Assembly: GCA_047619685.1 (NCBI GenBank)
Contig: JBLHLC010000029.1
Location: forward strand, 1-55,170
Reading direction: 5' to 3'
Origin: JABDJZ01 sp047619685
Lineage (GTDB): Bacteria > Bacteroidota > Rhodothermia > Rhodothermales > UBA10348
Length of the DNA stretch: 55,170 nucleotides
Shown: piece by piece, positions 31,518 to 40,733 of the stretch
Layout of the letters: every line of letters begins with the position of its first letter
How positions within the stretch are numbered: position 1 is the first letter of the stretch
Position numbers and translations under genes: made by a program
Notes under the pieces: generated by a model
What the model saw: only the letters and a program-made list of their open reading frames with translations
Databases searched by the model: none
What the model was told of the DNA's origin: nothing

Positions 31518-33562
31518 CAGAATGAGGCGCTCAGCCCGGCGACAAACGTCAGGTCGTCGAAAGGCGCCACCGGGTGGGAGCGAAGGCGGGAGCGGCCCAT
31601 GTTGCGTGCCGCGGCAAACACGCGCATTCTCGGTCCCATGAGTTCTTTGGAGAGGGAGGCGTCCAGACTCACGGCCGCCGGGATGATGGTCGGTTCCGTG
31701 CCCCCCGGAACGTCCCGGAAGGCATGCCAGGTGGTGGCCGATCTGAATTGGGCAGACAACCTGAAGTGGGTCCGGGGCACCGGCGAGAGCGTGATGCGGT
31801 AGGTGATTTCTATAGGCGGCAGGAAGTCAACGGCCGCCTGGAAGGGGTCGTCTTTGGTGAAAGCCTGGCGATAGGCATAGTCGAACCGGTGGTTGAAATG
31901 ACGGCCGACTGACTGTGCAAACCAGAGCCGACCCTCGGATACGGCACCGGAGCTTCCGCCATCAAAAACCCGCGTGGTCAGGAAGCGCGCTTGCAGGAGA
32001 GAGTCTGGCTCAATGTGGGTTTCGGGTACGCTGACGTCGGCATACACGCGGAAGTAAGCTTGGATGCCCCAGTCCAGAGCATCGTGGTGGCGGGTAAAGA
32101 CCGCGTCGAGTCCCGCAGTTGTGGAAGTCGGCAACTTGCCCACGATTGTCGTCCGACCGCGGCCCCCGCCGGGATAATCCCAGTCGTTGGCAAGCCAGGC
32201 CTGCTCTCCCGAGGTGTTCAGCGCCGAGGCTCGGGAGTAGGTGGCACGGAGGGCTATTCGCATGGCCCCTGGACCTGAATCCAGCTCGACGAGGCCGCTG
32301 GGAAGGAAAGCAGCGTTGACATGGTCCCTTTGCAGTTGGGCGCCCAGGCCCCAGAACCAGCCGGTCCCGACCTGCCGGCGCATCAGCACGTGCAGGATGC
32401 TGGACCTGCCGAGCGTGCCGGACCAGTCCGAAGAATCTCCCGCCCGCCCGGAATCTCCAATGCGGCGCCGGAAGGAACTCCCCACGCGCAAGTACCGGGG
32501 GCCATACGGCAACCCGGTGTCGAGCGTCACTTGAGCGTGGTCAGCGCGTTCAGAGGCGTCGAGCGACAGGTCTTGGCGGTTGGACCGGTCATCGAAGGCC
32601 AGCGTGGCCTGACCCAGACCGTATCGCAGCGTCACCTGGCGGCCAAATGGCAGGTGGCCGGACAACTCCACGGCCTCGATGCGCCTTATTGTCGGGATCT
32701 CCGAGCCAATCGGCGCCATGAAGGACAAGTCTCGGAGCAGCGTCCGGTCCCAGGAGATTCTGTGTGTGCCGGGAACCCGTTTGGAGGCCAGGACGACCTC
32801 TGCTGCAGGCCTAATCAAGGTTATTCGCGGTTTCTGGGACCCGGAATGGAGCACGTCGACCCGATCGAGGATATCCTCATCGGTCAGATGCGACTGATCC
32901 GCGCGGAATGCGGCGTGTACCCTGATTGGACCGATGACCACCGTGGCAGACCCATCGGCCGAAGGCCCGCTTCTATCCACATTTGGCGTGGCCTCATCGG
33001 TATAACGATAGGGCCCGGGATCGCCCACTTCGTTGCCCATGGAGGCCACCAGATGGGCCCCCGTCGAATCCCGCGACATGGTCTCGAAGAGAACCCAACC
33101 GGAAGACGAGAATCCTCCAGGACCCATCCCCGGAGGCTCCAGAATCACACGACGGATGCTGGCAGTCGATACCGGGATGGTCTCCGAGTGCAGGCCATCG
33201 AGCATAATCCTGTTCACTTCGCGCCCGTCCACGGCCACACGGAACGGCTGTGAGTCCGTCAACCCAGCGCCGAATGCGGTGCCATTGGTCCGGAAACCGT
33301 CCCTGGATGACGCCGTGAAGGCGGGCGCCAGGCGGAGTATATCACCGATTCGAATGACGCCGGCTTCGCGGATTGCCCTTCCTTCGATGACGAAGGCGAA
33401 AGGGGAGGCCCCGACTTGCGTTGCACTGTATTCAGGCAAACCGACGCGCGCCGCGAATGCAGTCGAGTCTGGCGTCTGTGCGAAACTCCCCGTGGCCGTT
33501 CCTGCCCAGACCGCACAGCTCAGGAGGCTCCCCAGGGCTGCTCTTGAGAGGCTCGGCGTCAT
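31517..33562 (-). CDS. TonB-dependent outer-membrane receptor
   Basis: The product is 681 residues, taking ATG 33562 in front of a signal peptide (ends near GSFAQ). A plug-like domain follows (about 60-165), with VIEGRAIREAGVIRIGDILRLAPAF, FRVAVDGREVNRIML and IRRVILEPPG. The C-terminal about 500 residues are strand-rich and end VAGLSASF with a terminal Phe, as in barrels. It is shorter than most TonB-dependent receptors (700-1000), and I recognise no substrate class. The start overlaps the stop of the upstream barrel gene by four bases, and the stop overlaps the methyltransferase start. Confidence 0.85.
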   Translation of the reverse strand: MTPSLSRAALGSLLSCAVWAGTATGSFAQTPDSTAFAARVGLPEYSATQVGASPFAFVIEGRAIREAGVIRIGDILRLAPAFTASSRDGFRTNGTAFGAGLTDSQPFRVAVDGREVNRIMLDGLHSETIPVSTASIRRVILEPPGMGPGGFSSSGWVLFETMSRDSTGAHLVASMGNEVGDPGPYRYTDEATPNVDRSGPSADGSATVVIGPIRVHAAFRADQSHLTDEDILDRVDVLHSGSQKPRITLIRPAAEVVLASKRVPGTHRISWDRTLLRDLSFMAPIGSEIPTIRRIEAVELSGHLPFGRQVTLRYGLGQATLAFDDRSNRQDLSLDASERADHAQVTLDTGLPYGPRYLRVGSSFRRRIGDSGRAGDSSDWSGTLGRSSILHVLMRRQVGTGWFWGLGAQLQRDHVNAAFLPSGLVELDSGPGAMRIALRATYSRASALNTSGEQAWLANDWDYPGGGRGRTTIVGKLPTSTTAGLDAVFTRHHDALDWGIQAYFRVYADVSVPETHIEPDSLLQARFLTTRVFDGGSSGAVSEGRLWFAQSVGRHFNHRFDYAYRQAFTKDDPFQAAVDFLPPIEITYRITLSPVPRTHFRLSAQFRSATTWHAFRDVPGGTEPTIIPAAVSLDASLSKELMGPRMRVFAAARNMGRSRLRSHPVAPFDDLTFVAGLSASF

Positions 33563-34146
33563 TTCAGAATCCCCCCGAGCCATTCTGGCATCGCGAAGCG
33601 GTAGCCGTAGGTAACAGTCAGGAACTGCAAGTCCAGGGGTTTTTTGGTGAACGTGCGCTCCAGACTCCATCCGATGGTCAGTCCACTTCGTCTGGACCCA
33701 CCGACACGCAACAGCGCCTCGCCGCCTACCGTGAATTCGCTCTCGTTGCGCACACCGGGCTGGGAGTCATCGTCGAACGCCATCCGCAGGTTGCCAAGCC
33801 GGCCGCCCAGATGCAGGGAGAACCAACTGGCGGAGATTACAGGGGCGCCCCATGAGGCGTGGAAGAGGGCCCCGTTGAATTTCGGCACGTCGGCTATCGG
33901 ACGGTAGGGAAGGACCCGGATGCCCACCGCCAGTGACCCCACATGAAATGGCGTCGAGAACCGCAGGGAAGCGCCGGTTCCGGATTCCCAGAACCGGTCC
34001 AGGTCGCCGAGCCCGGAGGACATGGCCAAGCCTGCATCCACGCTCAGGCTCGAAAAGGGCTCACCCGATACGCCTTGGGCGGCTCCGCCGTTCACCGCTC
34101 CCAGCAAAACCAGCAAAACGCAAAACGCGCAGAGTCGGTGGGTCAC
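33559..34146 (-). CDS. Secreted outer-membrane beta-barrel protein, unknown function
   Basis: This 195-residue protein has a signal peptide ending GGAAQ and a strand-rich mature part with alternating hydrophobic residues. I recognise no specific family. The start codon is GTG at 34146, fused to the stop of the Wzi-like gene in a four-base overlap (GTGA), and its own stop overlaps the receptor start (ATGA). It is the second gene of a four-gene coupled operon and likely acts with its neighbours in outer-membrane or capsule biology. Confidence 0.8.
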   Translation of the reverse strand: MTHRLCAFCVLLVLLGAVNGGAAQGVSGEPFSSLSVDAGLAMSSGLGDLDRFWESGTGASLRFSTPFHVGSLAVGIRVLPYRPIADVPKFNGALFHASWGAPVISASWFSLHLGGRLGNLRMAFDDDSQPGVRNESEFTVGGEALLRVGGSRRSGLTIGWSLERTFTKKPLDLQFLTVTYGYRFAMPEWLGGILK

Positions 34147-35675
34147 GGGTCTTTCCGGGGCGAGCCCAGCGCCCAGCGAAGCCCGACCTCAGCCGATAAT
34201 ACTCCCCGTACCCGCGATGCACCCTGGACGTGCCCAAGGTTGTCCTGGAGGTTGATACCGGCATCCACCGCGGCATAACCGATGTGCCCCGGCGAGTAGA
34301 CTGCTCGCACGGCCGTTCGGATGGTGCGCTCCGCAGTGCCCGTCAAAATGGCGTCGAAGTCCTCGCCGAACCGGTAGGCGTCTCTCAAGTCCCTCTCTCC
34401 CTGCCAAAGTCCGACTACATAGGGCTCCAGACGGAGGTCTTGTTCCGGCAGCAGCCATGATGCCCGGGCTTCGGCGGTCACGTAGTCGGAGTATTGTGTG
34501 GCGATGCCCCGGTCGAGGTATGTCCACCGCCCCTCTGGCTGGAACGTGTTGTAGGTGCGGCTGCCCACGGCCTCGAAGTGCGTGCGGAACTCCCACCGGG
34601 GCGACAATACCGTAGTGGCATCAAGGGTCGCGGCGATCGAACTGGGTTCCTTGCTGGAGAGGATGTCGTAGTCGTCCAGCATGAGCTGTCCCTCAAGGGT
34701 CCAATCCGCGACGCGCGCCCAGACCGACATGGCCAGAAGCGCATTGTTCTCGTCGTTCTTGGGTCGGTTGTCCACGCCCAGCACCAGAAAACTGGCTGGA
34801 TTCAGGTACTTGAGGGAGAGGCCGGAAGACGGTCCGGAATACAGGGACGCCTCCATGAAGGAAATCTGCAGTCTCGGGCTGACTCGCCAGTCCAGTCGGT
34901 GGGCGGACATCCAGCGGCGTTCGCTTCCCGAACTGACCGAATCGTCGCCCGCGGTGCCCGTGAATCGACCGTCTCCCGTGATCGAATCCAACTCTCCGAT
35001 CATTGAACGCAAAGAGATCTTGTCGTTTCCAACCTTGATGTGGATGGCGTCGAAACTCCGTGCATTGTCGCTGATCAAGAGTCCCGTCCCGCCCGGCGAC
35101 GCCCACTCGGTCCCGATCCGACCCAGCATCACAGAGCCGCGCGAGCCCGATAGTCCGATGTAGGACTGGTCGTTTCGGGCAAGCAACCTGAGGACCGGGT
35201 CCAGGCCATCCGGGTCCGAGTCCCAATACAGATCCTGTCGAGCACCCGCGCGGACAATGACCGGACCGTCGATCCAGTGAAAGCCCAGTTCGAGAAACGG
35301 GAAAAATGGCTCACCGCCTTCGCGGATTCTCACGGGATCCAGCCGGCCGTTGGTTGTGGCCCGCGCCCCCAACCGACCAGACACGCCAAAACCTTCAAGC
35401 GCACCCTCGGGTTGCAGCAGCCTGGCGAGTCTGTCCAGCAGCCACGCGTGCTCCGGCTCGGCATCTTCCACCCGTTCCAAAGCGCCAAGGACCTCGTCAT
35501 AGGTGTAGGGCAGTGCCGTCGGATTCAATTCCTCCAGAAAGCCACGCAGCTGCGCGCTGCGAATATCCGAGTACACCGGATCATCCACGGGGATGAAAAG
35601 AGAAGCCTGCCCCCGGGCCACGTCCAGGGGCAGAAGAATAACAAGTGCGATAAAACAGGCGTTGGCGCGGAACAC
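34143..35675 (-). CDS. Wzi-like capsule assembly / outer-membrane barrel protein
   Basis: The product is 510 residues with a signal peptide (about 1-23). The N-terminal part (VYSDIRSAQLRGFLEELN..., then LLDRLARLLQ) and the alternation of barrel strands (YIGLSGSRGSVMLGRIGTEWASP, SAHRLDWRVSPRLQISFMEASLYSG, LKYLNPASFLV) fit the capsule assembly Wzi family. In E. coli K30, Wzi anchors capsular polysaccharide at the surface. The gene begins with GTG and heads a four-gene operon. It is divergent from the polyprenyl glycosylphosphotransferase gene across a 117-bp spacer, so both may be part of one exopolysaccharide function. Confidence 0.8.
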   Translation of the reverse strand: MFRANACFIALVILLPLDVARGQASLFIPVDDPVYSDIRSAQLRGFLEELNPTALPYTYDEVLGALERVEDAEPEHAWLLDRLARLLQPEGALEGFGVSGRLGARATTNGRLDPVRIREGGEPFFPFLELGFHWIDGPVIVRAGARQDLYWDSDPDGLDPVLRLLARNDQSYIGLSGSRGSVMLGRIGTEWASPGGTGLLISDNARSFDAIHIKVGNDKISLRSMIGELDSITGDGRFTGTAGDDSVSSGSERRWMSAHRLDWRVSPRLQISFMEASLYSGPSSGLSLKYLNPASFLVLGVDNRPKNDENNALLAMSVWARVADWTLEGQLMLDDYDILSSKEPSSIAATLDATTVLSPRWEFRTHFEAVGSRTYNTFQPEGRWTYLDRGIATQYSDYVTAEARASWLLPEQDLRLEPYVVGLWQGERDLRDAYRFGEDFDAILTGTAERTIRTAVRAVYSPGHIGYAAVDAGINLQDNLGHVQGASRVRGVLSAEVGLRWALGSPRKDP

Positions 35676-35792
35676 GACGGTTTCGATTGGGTCGATGGCG
35701 AGCCCGCCAAATTAGCCCCCTCCCGTCCCATAAGCGACGGAGGCTCATTTGCACCTCAGACGTGGGTTCTGATAGATTGGCCGAACGCACTC

Positions 35793-37181
35793 ATGACCCG
35801 CCGAGTTGAACTTTTTGCCCTGCTGATTGCCGATGCGGTTGCGCTCTTTGGCGCTAACCTCTTCTGGCACAAGGCCCGCTTCTCGTGGGGCTGGTTCTCG
35901 GACCCCGTAAATGTGCCGGTCCCATCGCTGGTCTGGTTGGTGGCACTGGCGCTGGCGGGAGCCTGGTTGGTGGTATTTCTTTTTTTTGGGATGTACCGGG
36001 AGCGATACGCCTCGAGTCGATTCGACGAGTTCGTATCGCTGGCGAAGGTGATCACCATCGGTATCCTGGTGATGTTCTTCTTCCTGTTCATCGACCAGTT
36101 GGACGCCTACGCGGCACGAACAAACCTGGGTTTCTATTGGCTGGCGCTGTTTGGACTCGTCTCGGTGGGCCGCTTTTTGGTCCGGTCTGTCCAAAAGGGG
36201 CTCATCTTGAAGGGGAAGGGTCTGCACCGCGCAATTGTGGTGGGCTGGGATGATCGGCTGGACGAGTTGTACAGAGAAGTCGCGGCCTATCCGGAGGCCG
36301 GGCTTGAAATCGTTGGATCGATTCGGCTTCGCCGCGAGGGCGATGGGGCCGCAGACTTCGACTCGGAGATAAGCGACCTTCCGCGCCTGATCGACGATTT
36401 GAAAGTGCAGGACGTACTCATCGCGCTGGGAGCGGGAGATCAGGAGCCACTCCTGGAGGTTCTCAGGCTGTGCGACGGAAAAGCGGTGCGACTGAAGCTG
36501 GTGCCGGATTTCTATTCCGTGATTGGCGGAATGGCCCGAACGGAGCACATGTACGGACTGCCGCTGATCGAAGTCATGCCTGAGCCCATGCCGGCCTGGG
36601 AGCAGAGCTCAAAGCGGCTGCTGGACATGGTCGTTTCCGGAGTGGTTATTGTCCTGGGAGCGCCGATCTGGCTGGTATTGAGCCTGGTTATCCGGCTTAC
36701 GTCTCGCGGCAAGGCCATCTACGCCCAGCGAAGGGTGGGGCATCTGGGGCGTGAGTTCACCATGTACAAATTCAGGACCATGCGGGACAATGCGGAAGCC
36801 GAGAGCGGTCCCGTCTGGGCGACCCACGGGGATCCCCGGTACACGCCCGTCGGACGCTGGCTCCGGAAAACCCGGCTCGACGAGATCCCCCAGTTCTGGA
36901 ACGTATTCAAGGGAGACATGAGCCTGGTGGGTCCCCGCCCGGAGCGGCCCTACTTTGTGGAGCGCCTGGCCAAGGAAATTCCTCTATACAACCGGCGGCA
37001 TCGCGTGAAGCCGGGCATCACCGGCTGGGCGCAGGTCAAATGGAAGTATGACACATCTTTGGACGATGTCCGCCAGAAAGTGAAGTACGACCTGTTCTAC
37101 ATTGAGAACCTTGGGCTGCGACGCGATTTGCAGATCCTCTTTCGCACCATCACCACGGCTCTTCGTGGCTCAGGCCAGTAG
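35793..37181 (+). CDS. Exopolysaccharide polyprenyl glycosylphosphotransferase
   Basis: This 462-residue membrane enzyme should transfer a sugar-1-phosphate from a UDP sugar to undecaprenyl phosphate, starting a surface polysaccharide. Four membrane helices (about 6-130) are followed by a cytoplasmic CoA-binding-like domain (about 148-260) and a fifth helix (about 275-300). The catalytic bacterial sugar transferase domain then shows YKFRTMRDNAE, WLRKTRLDEIPQFWNVFKGDMSLVGPRPE and KPGITGWAQV. The DE and PRP residues are intact. The ATG at 35793 begins the first helix. It is divergent from the Wzi-like operon and 44 bp upstream of the fused E1 gene. Confidence 0.95.
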   Translation: MTRRVELFALLIADAVALFGANLFWHKARFSWGWFSDPVNVPVPSLVWLVALALAGAWLVVFLFFGMYRERYASSRFDEFVSLAKVITIGILVMFFFLFIDQLDAYAARTNLGFYWLALFGLVSVGRFLVRSVQKGLILKGKGLHRAIVVGWDDRLDELYREVAAYPEAGLEIVGSIRLRREGDGAADFDSEISDLPRLIDDLKVQDVLIALGAGDQEPLLEVLRLCDGKAVRLKLVPDFYSVIGGMARTEHMYGLPLIEVMPEPMPAWEQSSKRLLDMVVSGVVIVLGAPIWLVLSLVIRLTSRGKAIYAQRRVGHLGREFTMYKFRTMRDNAEAESGPVWATHGDPRYTPVGRWLRKTRLDEIPQFWNVFKGDMSLVGPRPERPYFVERLAKEIPLYNRRHRVKPGITGWAQVKWKYDTSLDDVRQKVKYDLFYIENLGLRRDLQILFRTITTALRGSGQ

Positions 37182-37225
37182 GCCGTGCCCACCGGCATCG
37201 ACTGCATTTCGCGAATCGTATAACC

Positions 37226-39238
37226 ATGGGCCAACAAGCCACCGCTGCCAAGTCCCGGGCAACCATCGACCCGTCCGATCTGGAAGGTCTGTATCGCGCC
37301 CTGGCGCTCCCAAGGGCCGTCGAAAGGAAGATGCTTCGGCTCATTCGCCAGGGGCGTCTGGCCAAGTGGTTCAGTGGGTACGGGCAGGAAGCCATTGCGG
37401 TGGGTTGTGCGGCGGCGGTGGGTCCACAGGACTACCTGCTGCCGATGCACCGGAATCTGGGCATCTGGACCACGCGTGGCGTTCCGCTGGAGCCTCTCTT
37501 TTGCCAGTTGATGGGACGGGAGGGCGGTTTCACCAACGGCCGGGACCGGACCTTCCACTTTGGGCTGCCGGAGCACAGGATTGTAGGAATGATTTCGCAC
37601 CTCGCGGCCATGCTTCCCGTGGCCTGTGGGCTGGGTTTGGGTGGACGACTGACCGGCGACAATGCGCTGGCTCTGGCCATGGTCGGGGAAGGCTCGACCC
37701 GTGAGGGGGACTTTCACGAAGCGCTCAATCTCGCGGCCGTATGGTCGCTACCCGTCCTTTTTGTGGTCGAAAACAACGGCTACGGACTGTCCACGCCAAC
37801 GTCGGAAGCCATGCGTGTCACCGACATTGCGGATGCTGCTGCCGGCTATGGCATGCACGGCCAGGTTGTTGACGGGAACGACCTCACCGCCGTGATGGAC
37901 GCCGTCGCCTCGTGCGCGGAACGGGCTCGCTCGGGAGAGGGCCCCTCGCTTCTGGAGATGAAGACGTTCCGCATGCGGGGCCACGAAGAAGCGTCAGGCG
38001 TCAAATATGTCCCGCCAGAACTGATTGCTGAGTGGGAAGCGCGCGACCCGCTGGAGCGGTTTGCGGCTCAAAACGAGGCCGAGTTGGACCGGACCCGCCT
38101 TGGTGAAATTGACGCCGAGTTGGAAGCCCGGGTCGAGAAGGTTGCCGAATGGGCGCTGCAGCAACCTGAAGTGACGGGCCACGCCGAAAAGGAGCGGAGC
38201 GCATTGTTTGCCGTCGGCGGATCATTGGTCCCGGACAAACCACCTGCCGCCGTACCCGGGGAGGAAACTGAACTTCGGTTCATCGACGCCATTTCCGCGG
38301 CGCTGGACATAGCCATGGCGGAGGACGACTCGGTTGTCCTCCTGGGACAGGATATCGCCGAATATGGGGGCGTATTCAAGGTAACTGCGGGCTTCCTGGA
38401 GCGGTATGGCGCAGAGCGGGTCCGAAACACGCCCATCATAGAGAGCGGTGCGGTCGGCGCCTGCCTTGGGCTGGCCCTGGCCGGCATCAAGCCGGTTCTC
38501 GAGATCCAGTATGCGGACTTCATCACCTGTGGATTCAATCAGATCGTCAACAATCTGGCCACCACCCACTACCGATGGGGCGCCCCGGTTCCGGTCACGA
38601 TCAGGGCACCATTTGGAGGCCAGGTGGGAGCAGGACCCTTCCACTCCCAGTCCATCGAAGCCTGGTTCTGCCATGTTCCGGGGCTGAAGGTCGTGATACC
38701 GTCCTCGCCCGCCGATGCAAAGGGTCTGCTATTGGCCGCCATCGACGACCCCAATCCCGTGCTGTTCTTCGAGCACAAACTGCTCTATCGCAAAAAACGG
38801 GGGCCGGTGCCCGCCGGCAATACCAGGATCCCCCTGGGTACCGCGGCTTTGCTTCGTGAGGGGTCCGACGCTACAATCGTTTCGTGGGGCCTCGGCGTGG
38901 ACTGGGCCACAGAGGCGGCAGACGAGGCCGCCGCCTCCGGACACGCCGTCGAGGTCATCGACCTGCGGACTTTGGTGCCCTGGGACCAGGAAACGGTTCT
39001 GGCCTCCATAAGAAAAACAGGGCGGTTGCTGGTGGTCCACGAAGCCACAAGAACCTCGGGTTTTGGAGCCGAGATAGCCGCCGAGATTACCGAAAGGGCG
39101 TTCACGTTCCTTGACGCCCCGCCGATGCGCGTGGCTGGCGAAGATCTACCGGTGCCGTTTGCAGCTGCCCTGGAGCGGGACATTCACTCGGCAAAGCCTC
39201 GCGTGGCAATCGCGCTCAAACGACTTCTGGACTTTTAG
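37226..39238 (+). CDS. 2-oxoacid dehydrogenase E1, alpha-beta fusion
   Basis: The product is 670 residues, joining E1-alpha (about 1-320) and E1-beta (about 345-670). It decarboxylates a 2-oxoacid with thiamine diphosphate and acylates a lipoyl E2, which is not in the window. The TPP motif is GEGSTREGDFHEALNLAAVWSLPVLFVVENN, and the active-site segment HRNLGIW is present. In the beta half, GQDIAEYGGVFKVT and the SPADAKGLL..AI.DPNPV stretches are typical. Fused E1 of this type is common in Bacteroidota and usually handles branched-chain 2-oxoacids or pyruvate-like substrates. A methylmalonyl-CoA epimerase encoded elsewhere in the window would fit that catabolism. gatB follows after one base. 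Confidence 0.94.
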   Translation: MGQQATAAKSRATIDPSDLEGLYRALALPRAVERKMLRLIRQGRLAKWFSGYGQEAIAVGCAAAVGPQDYLLPMHRNLGIWTTRGVPLEPLFCQLMGREGGFTNGRDRTFHFGLPEHRIVGMISHLAAMLPVACGLGLGGRLTGDNALALAMVGEGSTREGDFHEALNLAAVWSLPVLFVVENNGYGLSTPTSEAMRVTDIADAAAGYGMHGQVVDGNDLTAVMDAVASCAERARSGEGPSLLEMKTFRMRGHEEASGVKYVPPELIAEWEARDPLERFAAQNEAELDRTRLGEIDAELEARVEKVAEWALQQPEVTGHAEKERSALFAVGGSLVPDKPPAAVPGEETELRFIDAISAALDIAMAEDDSVVLLGQDIAEYGGVFKVTAGFLERYGAERVRNTPIIESGAVGACLGLALAGIKPVLEIQYADFITCGFNQIVNNLATTHYRWGAPVPVTIRAPFGGQVGAGPFHSQSIEAWFCHVPGLKVVIPSSPADAKGLLLAAIDDPNPVLFFEHKLLYRKKRGPVPAGNTRIPLGTAALLREGSDATIVSWGLGVDWATEAADEAAASGHAVEVIDLRTLVPWDQETVLASIRKTGRLLVVHEATRTSGFGAEIAAEITERAFTFLDAPPMRVAGEDLPVPFAAALERDIHSAKPRVAIALKRLLDF

Positions 39239-39239
39239 T

Positions 39240-40733
39240 ATGGCAGATTCTTACGAAGTGGTGATCGGCCTCGAGGTCCACTGCCAGCTTCTGACCGCGT
39301 CCAAGGCATTCAGCCCGGACTCGGCTGTTTTTGGGTCAGAACCCAACCAAAACGTCGATCCGATCAGCCTGGGACACCCCGGCACGCTCCCCGTTCTCAA
39401 CGCCGGAGTGGTTTCGCGAACGCTTTTGATTGGACTGGCAACCGAATGTGAGATTGCTCCGAGATCAGTTCTGGCCCGGAAGCACTATTTCTATCCCGAC
39501 CTGCCCAAGGGATACCAGATCTCCCAGTACGAGACGCCCATTTGCGCCAACGGCAAGATCCGGATCGTAATGGATCAGGGGCCCCACGAGGGCGCGGAGC
39601 GGGTCATCGGGATCACCCGGATTCACATCGAAGAGGACGCCGGAAAGTCCATCCATGATCTGGACCCGACCGCTTCGCTGCTGGACTACAACCGGTGTGG
39701 GGTGCCGTTGATCGAGATCGTCTCTGAGCCGGACCTCCGCTCTCCCCGCGAGGCCTATCTCTATCTGCGAAAAGTCAGGCAATTGGTTCGTTATCTGGGA
39801 ATCTGCGATGGCAATATGGAGGAAGGATCGCTCCGCTGCGATGCGAACGTCTCCATCAGGCCCGTCGGGCAGGTCGAACTGGGGACGAAAACCGAAGTCA
39901 AGAACATGAACTCGTTCCGCAATGTGGAGCGGGCACTGGATTACGAAATCGCCCGGCAAAAGGCGCTGGTGCGGGGCGGAGGGGAGGTTGTCCAGGAGAC
40001 CCTCCTTTGGGATGTCGATGCCGGTAAAACCAGGTCGATGCGGTCGAAGGAGCAGGCCCACGACTACCGGTATTTTCCCGATCCGGACCTTTGTCCCATC
40101 GTTGTCACCTCAGAGATGCTCAGCGAGACCCGCGAGGCGCTTCCCGAACTGCCGGACGCCAGGGTGCGCCGATATGTGTCCGACCTGGGGTTGCCGCAAT
40201 ACAATGCAACCGTGCTGACAGAGGAACGGGCCACGTCAGACTACTTTGAGGATGTAGTGACGCGGTTCCCAGAGGCCGCCGGTGTCGGCTGGGCTCAATT
40301 GGCCTCGAACGTGATCATGACCCATGGCCTGCGGCTGGCCAACGAGTTAAAGCTTGACTTTGCGGCGTTTCCCGTCGCTCCGGATCGCATGGCATCCCTG
40401 ACGCAACTGCGTGCTGAGGACAAGATTTCTTCCAGCGCCCTGCAGGAGCTCTTCGAGTACATGCTCAGCGATTCGCGCTCTCCCCATGAAATCGCCTCCG
40501 AGAAGGGCCTATTGCAGGTGTCTGATGCAGGGGCGCTGGAACCGATTGTCGACGAAGTCCTACAGGCGAATCCCGATAACGTGAGTCAGTACCTGTCTGG
40601 AAAAACCGGACTCATCGGATTCTTTATCGGGCAGGTCATGAAGCGATATCCGGGCTCACCGGACCCGCGTACTGTGCGGGAAATATTAGCGGAGCGACTC
40701 GAAGGCGCGCGAAATAACAAGGAGTCCGGATGA
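39240..40733 (+). CDS. gatB: Aspartyl/glutamyl-tRNA amidotransferase subunit B
   Basis: The product is 497 residues, full length. With GatA and GatC it converts Glu-tRNA(Gln) or Asp-tRNA(Asn) to the amide form. Characteristic segments are YEVVIGLEVHCQL, HKHYFYPDLPKGYQIS-like (RKHYFYPDLPKGYQISQYE), RIHIEEDAGKSIHD, and the C-terminal YqeY-like domain ending in the amidotransferase helix (LSGKTGLIGFFIGQVMKRYPGSPDP). It starts one base after the E1 stop and overlaps the next gene start by four bases (ATGA). gatA and gatC are not adjacent, as is usual in this group. The start fits the N-terminus of other GatB proteins. Confidence 0.97.
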   Translation: MADSYEVVIGLEVHCQLLTASKAFSPDSAVFGSEPNQNVDPISLGHPGTLPVLNAGVVSRTLLIGLATECEIAPRSVLARKHYFYPDLPKGYQISQYETPICANGKIRIVMDQGPHEGAERVIGITRIHIEEDAGKSIHDLDPTASLLDYNRCGVPLIEIVSEPDLRSPREAYLYLRKVRQLVRYLGICDGNMEEGSLRCDANVSIRPVGQVELGTKTEVKNMNSFRNVERALDYEIARQKALVRGGGEVVQETLLWDVDAGKTRSMRSKEQAHDYRYFPDPDLCPIVVTSEMLSETREALPELPDARVRRYVSDLGLPQYNATVLTEERATSDYFEDVVTRFPEAAGVGWAQLASNVIMTHGLRLANELKLDFAAFPVAPDRMASLTQLRAEDKISSSALQELFEYMLSDSRSPHEIASEKGLLQVSDAGALEPIVDEVLQANPDNVSQYLSGKTGLIGFFIGQVMKRYPGSPDPRTVREILAERLEGARNNKESG

